From an uncultured bacterium (GTDB lineage Bacteria; Patescibacteriota; Minisyncoccia; Phycocordibacterales; UBA918), in NCBI GenBank assembly GCA_913046815.1, contig CAJWTE010000030.1, positions 1 to 7,392 of the forward strand: a stretch of 7,392 nt of DNA. The letters run 5' to 3'. The position numbers and the translations under genes are program-made. The stretch's first letter is position 1; every line of letters starts with the position of its first letter. This document shows positions 1 through 6,029 of this stretch, piece by piece. Below the pieces are notes generated by a model. The model did no database searches and was not told the origin of the DNA. It worked only from the letters and a program-made list of their open reading frames with translations.

Positions 1-1
1 C

Positions 2-592
2 TTTTTCCAAACTTACGTTCGCGACAAAGGTTACGGGGAGTTTGGCAGTACCCCAGAGGAGCTAATCGATACAGCTAGTAGCGAGTTGAGAGAACAAGCC
101 CAAGACAAAATCTTCACCACCAACGATATTCGAGTTCTAGAGAATGAAAGTTTGGAAGTTTGGCATGCTTACGGGAACTACGTAGCCAGGGTAGTGTTGC
201 AAAACGACGTTCCGGAGGGGACTAAGAATGAAATTGCAATACTAGAAGCAGCCGTTGCTTATGCCGATGCAGCACGACTTGAAGAATTAAATGTTATCTA
301 CACTTCATACGACAGAATCGTAGCGGGAATGCTAGCTATAGCAGTGCCCCGCGGACTAATTAAAGAACACCTGGACTTACTCAATAGTCTTAACGCTGTT
401 CGTAATGACATCAGTGCCATGCGTCTGGCTTTTTCTGACCCATTATTCACTCTTTTACGAGTAAAGCGTTACCAAGATGACACCGAAGGTCTTTTTAATG
501 CTGTTGTCAATTTACAAAAGAAAATGCGTGACGCTGGCGTTAGGTACGATACTGAAGATCCAGCACTGCAGTTAATAATTTCGTTTGAATAA
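2..592 (+). CDS. Partial helical conserved hypothetical protein of a CPR T4SS-like operon
   Basis: Function is not recognised. The reading frame is open from base 2 to the TAA at 590-592 with no upstream stop, so the gene starts before the window; 196 residues are visible. A TTG at 86 could be called as a start, but in-frame codons 2-85 encode normal-looking protein (beginning FFQTYVRDKGYG) and that site has no ribosome binding site. The visible part is rich in Ala, Leu, Glu and Asp and looks almost wholly alpha-helical, with no membrane segment. Notable stretches are NEIAILEAA, AARLEELN, the VPRGLIKEHLDLLNSLN region and DPLFTLLRVKRYQDD. From memory, similar helical proteins sit upstream of VirB6-like genes in Parcubacteria, often with an N-terminal signal or anchor, which would be off the edge here. 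A VirB5-like helical surface role is possible but speculative. Only 2 bases separate it from the next gene, which suggests co-transcription. Confidence 0.8.
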   Translation, partial: FFQTYVRDKGYGEFGSTPEELIDTASSELREQAQDKIFTTNDIRVLENESLEVWHAYGNYVARVVLQNDVPEGTKNEIAILEAAVAYADAARLEELNVIYTSYDRIVAGMLAIAVPRGLIKEHLDLLNSLNAVRNDISAMRLAFSDPLFTLLRVKRYQDDTEGLFNAVVNLQKKMRDAGVRYDTEDPALQLIISFE

Positions 593-594
593 TT

Positions 595-2067
595 ATGACT
601 AATACATATCAAATATATCTAAGCAAAATTTTGTCAGCCATTTTCATAATGTCGCTACTGTTTGGCACTTTATTTTTTACACCTAATGCTGAGGCTGCGC
701 CAATACCTGGTGTAGGGGCGGTAACAGTAGTTGGAGATACTTCTCCTACCGCCATTCAATCGACTATCAGTGCCTCGATGGAAAGTGTCCAAACTGGACT
801 AATGACTGCTCTCCACATCAAAGAGCTAGCGTTGGACGGCATTGCTTATGGTCTTGCCCGTACAGTCATAAAACAAATGGTTCGTAGTATCGTCAACTGG
901 ATAAACTCTGGTTTTCAAGGCAGTCCCGCCTTTGTCACTGATTTAGGTGGCTTTCTGCAAGATGTAGCCGACCAAGTAATAGGGGAAGCTATCTATAGCT
1001 CAGATTTAAACTTCCTTTGTAGTCCTTTTGAGCTCGATATACGCATTGCTTTAGCTACTCAATATAATGAACAAAGCGACGGCTACCAACCTCAATGTAC
1101 TCTCAGTGATGTTACCGCGAACATGGAAGGATTCTTAAGTGGAGACTTCTCTCAAGGTGGCTGGCCTGCTTGGTTTGAGTTAACCCAAGGTAGAGTCAAC
1201 GATCCTAACAAGGCTTATTTTGAAGCAAAGCAAGCGATCGACGCAAAGATAAGAAATGCCCAGGGGCAGGAAATAAAGCTGCTAGAGTTCGGTGACGGCT
1301 TTAAGTCATTCAAAGTCTGTAGTGATACCGATGCTGCTAGCGGGGCCGAGAAAAACTGCACAATCACTACTCCCGGCACAGTGATCGCCAACCAACTAAA
1401 TAAATCTTTAGGTGCGGGGCAGGATTCTCTTATTACTGCTGACGAAGTGAATGAGATTATTGGAGCGTTACTTGGACAACTTGCTCAACAAGCAATTACC
1501 GGAGTAAACGGTCTACTTGGTCTTGGTGGCAACAGCTCCTACACAAATTACGGATATGGTACTAGCACCGATCAGTCATACTTAGATGCTCTAGTAGAGG
1601 AAATAGAGACCAGCCCTTTTGGAGATATGACAGTGACCACTGTACAAACTGACATAGAACGCTACGGGCGTTATCTAGATGAACACCAAACCGGACTGAA
1701 CTACCTAGACGATTTCAGTTCATATTACGCAAGCGAGAGCAATCGTTTTTCAGAAGCATCCTGCTCTATACCTTCATACCCAAATACCTTCAACACCTGG
1801 GAACAAGACGCGGAAGACGCTGTGGCACAAAGCACCTTGACCTTAGCGGTACTAAACGCAATTAAAGAAAAACTGCAAGTATCAAACCTGCCAATTGAAG
1901 ACAAGGCGAAAATAGTCCGTGATTACACTGAGCTCCAAAGTGCCGGGATTCTCTTGAGTGAATTGGACGCTGTTGAAGCAGAACTGCATTATGAATTTGA
2001 AGTCTTACCATTAATTGCTGAAACCAAGAGAACAGTAGACGAAGCTTGGGATAGTTGTAAATCGTAA
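595..2067 (+). CDS. Exported six-cysteine conserved hypothetical protein (CPR T4SS-associated)
   Basis: The 490-residue protein starts at ATG 595, two bases after the previous stop. A classic Sec signal peptide is visible: Lys11, a hydrophobic core at about 12-29, and an A-E-A signal peptidase I site with predicted cleavage after residue 34. The mature part has no strong membrane helix, so it should be secreted or lie on the outer face. Six cysteines (142, 168, 242, 255, 390, 488), an even number, could form disulfides outside the cell. Three blocks resemble a recurrent but unnamed Parcubacterial family as I recall it: the NWINSGFQGSPAF region (about 101-122), FLCSPF (140-145), and a stretch at 232-312 with FKSFKVC, TPGTVIANQLNK, ADEVNEIIGALL and a Gly/Leu-rich end. 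A Gly/Ser/Tyr-rich linker (311-328) separates this from a helical, acidic C-terminus. Its place directly before virB6 suggests an external component of the secretion apparatus, but its biochemical role is unknown. Confidence 0.87.
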   Translation: MTNTYQIYLSKILSAIFIMSLLFGTLFFTPNAEAAPIPGVGAVTVVGDTSPTAIQSTISASMESVQTGLMTALHIKELALDGIAYGLARTVIKQMVRSIVNWINSGFQGSPAFVTDLGGFLQDVADQVIGEAIYSSDLNFLCSPFELDIRIALATQYNEQSDGYQPQCTLSDVTANMEGFLSGDFSQGGWPAWFELTQGRVNDPNKAYFEAKQAIDAKIRNAQGQEIKLLEFGDGFKSFKVCSDTDAASGAEKNCTITTPGTVIANQLNKSLGAGQDSLITADEVNEIIGALLGQLAQQAITGVNGLLGLGGNSSYTNYGYGTSTDQSYLDALVEEIETSPFGDMTVTTVQTDIERYGRYLDEHQTGLNYLDDFSSYYASESNRFSEASCSIPSYPNTFNTWEQDAEDAVAQSTLTLAVLNAIKEKLQVSNLPIEDKAKIVRDYTELQSAGILLSELDAVEAELHYEFEVLPLIAETKRTVDEAWDSCKS

Positions 2068-2077
2068 GCACTGAAGC

Positions 2078-4333
2078 ATGTATCGATTCACACCAGCTCT
2101 ACAAAAGACCATCATCGGGTTTTTACTGTGCACACTGGTGTCCATCTCATTAATACCGACATTCGCCACAGCCCAAGGAGTTGAAACCGGTCGGGGTGTG
2201 GGTACTGTCAATGATGGCAGTGGTTCATCTTATACTACAAGCAGCTATGCTTCGACCGCATCTGACGCTACGTCGGAGACGGTCACAAGCACTCCTGATC
2301 CTGTAACGGTAGACCCTTACGAATTTGGTGACAGCTTGCTTTATAGATTAACCGTTAGTATCGGCGGTTGGGTAGCTTGGTTTGGTGGTATCACACTCAA
2401 CTTTGCTGTTGAGCACCTAGTGATACGTATGGGTGAACTACTCACCCAAAGTATGGGGGTAGCAGTAGATCAGCTTTGGGAAGTTGTGAGAGACATGTTC
2501 AATATTCTTTTTATCTTCATGCTGATATGGATTGGTTTGCGCACCATTCTTAACTCCGACGACAGCGGAGTACGCAAGACGCTAGGACTACTCATCGCGG
2601 CTGCACTTCTAATCAACTTCAGTCTCTTCATCACCAAGTCTATTGTCGATTTCTCCAACATCGCTGCTTTACAGATATACAACATGATCACATTAGCGGA
2701 CAGTTCCACTACAGCAGCCAATACCGTACTGCCGGGTGTCGGGTCTCTTGAAGGGGCTAGTGTACGTGTACCTATTTCTGACATATTTATGAGTCAAATG
2801 AATCTTAGTTCATACGCTGAAAAAGGTTATTTCTCATCTATACATGGGGAAAGTGCCGAACCTAACACTTGGCAGATTGTGGTACTGGGACTTACTATGA
2901 TGGTACTTATGATACTAGCCGGCTTTGTCTTTTTCGCCGGTGCAGTATTGTTAATTTATCGTTTTGTTACCCTAGTAGTACTGATGATATTTTCTCCTGC
3001 TATGTTCTTGGGTTGGATTTATCCCGGGTTCCAAAGCTACGCCAGTAAATGGTGGAACATGTTCATTAGTAACGCTTTTGTTGCTCCAGCTTATTTATTT
3101 ATGCTCTACGCCACTGCGATATTATTCCAAAACATAAGACCATCTGGAACATTCGCTGAAGCCATGGCTGGGGACTCAGCAGTAAACGGCACTGCAGCGT
3201 TGTTTCTTTACTTCTTCTTAATCTGCGGCTTTTTACTAGCCTCTACCCGAGTCGCTACCTACATGGGTGCTACCGGCGCCAAGACAGTTGCCAGTATTGG
3301 TAACTACGGGCTGGGTGTAATCAAGGGAGAAAACTTTGGTCCTGTTAGATTTGCTCGTAGGTCGGGCGAAAACTTGGCTGGATTGGCTTATAGGAATACA
3401 CCTGTATTAGGTAGTAAAAGTTATACCAAATCTATAGACAACTTAGACTCTACTAGAGCTAAGCGAGCTCGAGGAGAGTCCTTGTCAATTGGCGAAAAAG
3501 CTGCGCTGGGCTGGCACGGCGTGAGGGGCGCTGGTTCACTTGAGGATAGACGGCAAACATTAGAAGCTGGAGCTAACTACGCACCTTTCAAAACTCGCAC
3601 CCCAGCTCAGCTAAAACAAATGGAGAGTGACATTTTGAATAGAGACGCCAAGCTTAAGCGGGATGCAGAACAAGTGGAATATGTAGACAAAATGCATGAA
3701 TTTATCGAGAATAATAAAGATACAGCACCTAAGATAATTGAGCAGGAAGTCGTTAAAGATTTGGTACAAAAGCTTGATGATCTTAATAAAGATAATATCG
3801 GCAATTTGAAGGTCAGTGTCCTATCTGATGAAAAAGTGGCTGTGCACTTGACTGAAAAACACATGCAAAAACTCAAAGACAGCGGCCGCTTCAGTGACGC
3901 CAACCTAAAGACAATTAAGGACGCCAGAAAGAAAGCTATCGAGGACGTCGTTACCGACAATCCAAACTGGGAGGGTGCAGTCGATGGAAAGGGTCGCAGT
4001 ATGCCTGTTTCTATCATTTCTCGCAGCAAGGAAGATATCGAGAAATTGCCAGACGAAGTCTTTACCTCTCCTCACATGGCTCAGCATCTCACTCCTAGTT
4101 TTGTAAAAACCAAACTGGAAGCTGGTATGTCAAACGAGAACGCGGGTAAAATGGCGAAGATTATTAAGTATCATATGCTGGACGAGAAAAGTGGTCCTTA
4201 CAGGAAAATGTGGAAAAAATGGATTAATGGCAACGATATAACCGGAGTTAACTTTGGCAGCACTTTCGACTTATCATCAAGCATTAAAACTGGCGATGAA
4301 GGAATCAGGGATTGGGGTGATCCCGAAATCTAA
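2078..4333 (+). CDS. virB6: VirB6/TrbL-like polytopic membrane protein of type IV secretion system
   Basis: The 751-residue protein is the probable inner-membrane channel or platform component. It begins with a signal-peptide-like segment (about 1-32, ending TFATAQ), then a Ser/Thr-rich, probably extracytoplasmic stretch (33-80). Hydrophobic segments follow near 86-114, 141-157, 168-188, 265-291, 296-314, 328-350 and 372-391. The block at 304-345 (FSPAMFLGWIYPGF, then WWNMFISNAFVAPAYLF) is the most VirB6/TrbL-like part and matches the form I recall from CPR genomes. Residues from about 400 to 751 are hydrophilic, Lys-rich and helical, with an 80-residue-spaced internal repeat (571-603 and 651-683). 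Seven crossings with an external N-terminus would put this tail in the cytoplasm, near VirB4, although Arg166/Lys167 between the second and third segments fit that topology poorly. Classical VirB6 proteins are about 300 residues, so the tail is a large addition. ATG 2078 is chosen because the signal peptide follows directly. Confidence 0.85.
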   Translation: MYRFTPALQKTIIGFLLCTLVSISLIPTFATAQGVETGRGVGTVNDGSGSSYTTSSYASTASDATSETVTSTPDPVTVDPYEFGDSLLYRLTVSIGGWVAWFGGITLNFAVEHLVIRMGELLTQSMGVAVDQLWEVVRDMFNILFIFMLIWIGLRTILNSDDSGVRKTLGLLIAAALLINFSLFITKSIVDFSNIAALQIYNMITLADSSTTAANTVLPGVGSLEGASVRVPISDIFMSQMNLSSYAEKGYFSSIHGESAEPNTWQIVVLGLTMMVLMILAGFVFFAGAVLLIYRFVTLVVLMIFSPAMFLGWIYPGFQSYASKWWNMFISNAFVAPAYLFMLYATAILFQNIRPSGTFAEAMAGDSAVNGTAALFLYFFLICGFLLASTRVATYMGATGAKTVASIGNYGLGVIKGENFGPVRFARRSGENLAGLAYRNTPVLGSKSYTKSIDNLDSTRAKRARGESLSIGEKAALGWHGVRGAGSLEDRRQTLEAGANYAPFKTRTPAQLKQMESDILNRDAKLKRDAEQVEYVDKMHEFIENNKDTAPKIIEQEVVKDLVQKLDDLNKDNIGNLKVSVLSDEKVAVHLTEKHMQKLKDSGRFSDANLKTIKDARKKAIEDVVTDNPNWEGAVDGKGRSMPVSIISRSKEDIEKLPDEVFTSPHMAQHLTPSFVKTKLEAGMSNENAGKMAKIIKYHMLDEKSGPYRKMWKKWINGNDITGVNFGSTFDLSSSIKTGDEGIRDWGDPEI
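3788..4126 (+). repeat. Degenerate 80-residue-period protein repeat in the VirB6 C-terminal tail
   Basis: Residues 571-603 (bases 3788-3886) align without gaps to residues 651-683 (bases 4028-4126), offset by exactly 80. Shared positions by eye are Lys571/651, Ile574/654, Leu577/657, Val581/661, Ala588/668, His590/670, Leu591/671, Thr592/672 and Gly603/683. That is 9 identities in 33, plus conservative pairs such as L/F, S/T, V/M and D/E. The core pattern is IxxLxxxV[LF][ST]xxx[VM]AxHLT. The DNA itself is not obviously repeated, so any duplication is old. The unit may be a small helical module for protein contacts, which is an inference. Confidence 0.55.
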
Positions 4334-4341
4334 AATACAGT

Positions 4342-4902
4342 ATGACAAATTCTTGGAATCAGTATATTAATAACCTACAAACAGCCCCTGAGGGGGTACG
4401 GGATATTTTTGCTAGCGAAGAGATCATGACCTTGGTCGACGAAACCATGAGTAGGTTGTCACTACCTACGAGTCATCGTACCTACCTTGGAGTAACATTG
4501 TCAGACACTTTACTCCGTATCAAAAGTTTGCCTGAAGCAAAGGAAGAATTAGCCTCTCACTATGCAGCCAATACTATCGAGCAAATCTTGGCGTCGTGGC
4601 AGCCTTTAATAGAGAAGGTTTTAAAGCTATATTCAGATCCTGTATTAGAACAACCAACAACTGCCTCAAATGACACATCGTCTCACTCCACCACTGAGCA
4701 TACTGCACCTGAAAAAATACAAAGAATCCACGGCTACGGGGCATACAGGGGAGTTGTTCAAGAAGAAACCGTGATAGAAGCTGAGGAAGAGTCTACACAC
4801 CATAGCGCTCAAGAAGATGTATTTCAGCCCAAAGCAAAGCTAGCTAACACACCTGATTTTTCTCAAGCTGAAGGAACTGAACCGGAGAACCTTAATAACT
4901 AA
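4342..4902 (+). CDS. Small hypothetical protein with helical N-terminus and acidic disordered tail
   Basis: The family is not recognised with confidence. The 186-residue protein starts at ATG 4342, eight bases after the virB6 stop. It has no signal peptide or membrane helix, so it should be cytoplasmic. Residues 1-100 look helical (MTNSWNQYINNLQTAPEGVR, then segments around 24-38, 52-75 and 77-97). Residues 101-186 are rich in Ser, Thr, Glu, Gln and Pro and probably disordered, apart from the short motif RIHGYGAYRG at 128-137, which stands out as a possible docking peptide. The tail is strongly acidic (for example EETVIEAEEE). Its position between virB6 and prgI suggests an accessory factor of the secretion machine, such as a chaperone, adaptor or assembly factor, but nothing in the sequence decides between these. 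The clean frame, tight spacing and shared strand make it a real gene. Confidence 0.8.
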   Translation: MTNSWNQYINNLQTAPEGVRDIFASEEIMTLVDETMSRLSLPTSHRTYLGVTLSDTLLRIKSLPEAKEELASHYAANTIEQILASWQPLIEKVLKLYSDPVLEQPTTASNDTSSHSTTEHTAPEKIQRIHGYGAYRGVVQEETVIEAEEESTHHSAQEDVFQPKAKLANTPDFSQAEGTEPENLNN

Positions 4903-4939
4903 GGGGGAGTGGTGAGGTATACACGCTAAAATAGAATAT
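4903..4939 (+). promoter_or_regulatory. Largest intergenic gap (37 bp), possible weak internal promoter
   Basis: This is the only gap above 10 bases. It opens with a G-rich run (GGGGGAG) and a GGTGAGG stretch (4911-4917). The latter lies 22 bases from the prgI ATG, too far to be a normal Shine-Dalgarno site. TAAAAT at 4927-4932 resembles a -10 box and ends seven bases before the ATG, the spacing expected for a leaderless transcript. No TTGACA-like -35 is visible at the right distance. There is no hairpin or T-run, so it is not a terminator. Promoter function is speculative. Confidence 0.2.
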
Positions 4940-5398
4940 ATGCGGTTTGAAGTGCCACAGTTTATTGAGGTGGAAGATAAGATCTTTGGTCCTTTTACTT
5001 GGAAACAATTTTTGTACTTATCTGGGGGGCTAGGTATTGCAGTGGTCATATTTTTGACTCTGCCTTTTGTACTTTTTGTACTACTTGGTGTACCAATTGG
5101 ATCGTTGGCGATTCTGTTGGCATTTTATCCGGTAAACAATCGACCTTTCTCTATCTTCTTAGAGTCTATATTTCAGTTCGTAAGCACAAATAAGCTATAC
5201 TTATGGCGTAAGAAGGGAACTGGTATATACGAACAAGAAGAGAGCGGTAAAGAAAAACAAGAAATGGCACAGGCGCTACCAACTTATACACCGACAGTGA
5301 ATACTAAAAACTTGGCTTCGTTGTCAAGAAAACTGGAACTTAGTGCTATTGAAAACAAGCAGGTCTTACAAAAACCAAAGCTGGAGAAGAAAGATTAA
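4940..5398 (+). CDS. prgI: PrgI family protein (VirB3-like T4SS inner-membrane component)
   Basis: The 152-residue protein has the PrgI family layout: a short N-terminus (MRFEVPQFIEVEDKIFGPFT), the WKQFLYLSGG entry into a first membrane helix (about 23-41), a tight turn at VPIG, a second helix (about 44-63), then FYPVNNRPF and an amphipathic segment ending LYLWRKK (86-92). PrgI proteins lie just upstream of VirB4-type ATPases in Gram-positive and CPR systems and are regarded as VirB3-like partners that help seat the ATPase at the membrane. The order here, prgI then TraC-like then virB4, fits. The tail (93-152) is hydrophilic, Lys/Glu-rich and probably cytoplasmic. ATG 4940 is chosen because the family N-terminus begins at this residue, although no ribosome binding site precedes it. 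The stop is one base from the next ATG. Confidence 0.93.
   Translation: MRFEVPQFIEVEDKIFGPFTWKQFLYLSGGLGIAVVIFLTLPFVLFVLLGVPIGSLAILLAFYPVNNRPFSIFLESIFQFVSTNKLYLWRKKGTGIYEQEESGKEKQEMAQALPTYTPTVNTKNLASLSRKLELSAIENKQVLQKPKLEKKD
5383..5393 (+). promoter_or_regulatory. Purine-rich stretch upstream of the TraC-like start, possible ribosome binding site
   Basis: GGAGAAGAAAG lies inside the last codons of prgI. GGAG ends 13 bases before ATG 5400, longer than the usual 5-9, but the purine run continues toward the start. It is the only site near a usable Shine-Dalgarno position among the six visible starts. It supports ATG 5400 over the upstream in-frame GTG at 5343, which overlaps prgI by 56 bases. 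Confidence 0.4.
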
Positions 5399-5399
5399 T

Positions 5400-6026
5400 A
5401 TGTCGAATCAAAACCAAGCCACCCAAAATTTTGTACCAATCCGTGATATACGCGACGGGGTGGTTATTCTTAAAAACGGCCAAATGAACAAGGTTCTGTT
5501 GGCTTCTTCAATTAACTTTGCTCTAAAATCTTCCGATGAACAAGCGGCTATCCTACATAACTTCCAGGGCTTCCTAAATACTTTGGACTTTTCATTGCAA
5601 ATTTATGTACAATCTAGACGTCTGGACATACAGCCATACTTGCAACTTATGCAATCAAGAGAAGAAGAGCAGTACAACGACTTGATGCGAATTCAGTTGC
5701 GTGAATACATGAAATTTGTAGAAACTTTTGTTAAAGAAGTTGACATAATGAGTAAAAACTTTTTTGTGGTAGTACCTTACACACCAATAGACACCAACCT
5801 GAAGTCCAATCTTTCTGGTCTTCTAGGAAGAAAAGCCGACCGTAGTATAGATAAGCAGTCATTTGCTGAACACAGAGTACAACTGGAGCAAAGATTAGCG
5901 GTGGTTGAGCAGGGGTTAAACCGTCTCGGAGTACGAACCATGCCACTTAATGACGATGAACTGGTAGAATTGTACTATCACATCTTTAACCCTGAAGATG
6001 TAACCGGTGCAGCTCCAACCATATAA
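5400..6026 (+). CDS. Free-standing TraC/VirB4 N-terminal-like domain protein
   Basis: The 208-residue protein resembles the TraC-like domain protein that CPR genomes place between PrgI and VirB4. It begins MSNQNQATQNFVPIRDIRDG, followed by VVILKNGQMNKVLLASSINFALK and the DEQAAILHNFQGFLNTLDFSLQ region (about 46-67). A charged helical segment follows (72-117), then a beta-like FFVVVPYTPID (121-131), a helix (154-176) and a C-terminal ELVELYYHIFNPE. It has no Walker motifs or membrane helix, so it is not an ATPase by itself. In VirB4 and F-plasmid TraC, such N-terminal regions are part of one large ATPase and contact membrane partners; here the region is a separate polypeptide. Its likely role is to link VirB4 to the PrgI/VirB6 membrane complex (inference). 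ATG 5400 is preferred over GTG 5343 because the latter adds a basic leader read out of frame from prgI. A one-base gap implies translational coupling. Confidence 0.82.
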   Translation: MSNQNQATQNFVPIRDIRDGVVILKNGQMNKVLLASSINFALKSSDEQAAILHNFQGFLNTLDFSLQIYVQSRRLDIQPYLQLMQSREEEQYNDLMRIQLREYMKFVETFVKEVDIMSKNFFVVVPYTPIDTNLKSNLSGLLGRKADRSIDKQSFAEHRVQLEQRLAVVEQGLNRLGVRTMPLNDDELVELYYHIFNPEDVTGAAPTI

Positions 6027-6029
6027 GTT

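Noticed and set aside
86..88. TTG as the start of the first gene
   Set aside because: The frame continues open to base 2 with protein-like codon content and there is no ribosome binding site, so the gene is edge-truncated.
1630..1643. Inverted repeat ACAGTG-AC-CACTGT as an operator
   Set aside because: It is mid-gene, encodes ordinary residues (near DMTVTTV), has a two-base loop and no partner site. Chance is likely.
2470..2784. 104-codon open frame on the minus strand
   Set aside because: It is antisense to the membrane core of virB6. Its apparent composition follows from the opposite frame, and no motif or start signal supports it.
3882..3889. GCGGCCGC 8-base palindrome
   Set aside because: A single occurrence inside codons of the VirB6 tail; no sign of function or cloning origin.
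3607..4029. 140-codon open frame on the minus strand
   Set aside because: It lies wholly antisense to the VirB6 tail and its translation is a Ser/Leu/Phe-rich low-complexity shadow of a Lys/Glu-rich coding strand, with no ribosome binding site or family resemblance.
5063..5091. Near-repeat CTTTTGTACT / TTTTTGTACT
   Set aside because: It results from Phe-Val-Leu repetition in the second hydrophobic stretch of PrgI and is not a DNA repeat.
4999..5193. 64-codon plus-strand frame inside prgI
   Set aside because: It is out of frame within a confidently identified PrgI gene. Its Trp/Cys-rich translation looks like a shadow.
5343..5345. GTG as the start of the TraC-like gene
   Set aside because: It would overlap prgI by 56 bases and add a basic leader unlike the family. 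ATG 5400 sits one base after the prgI stop, behind a purine-rich stretch.
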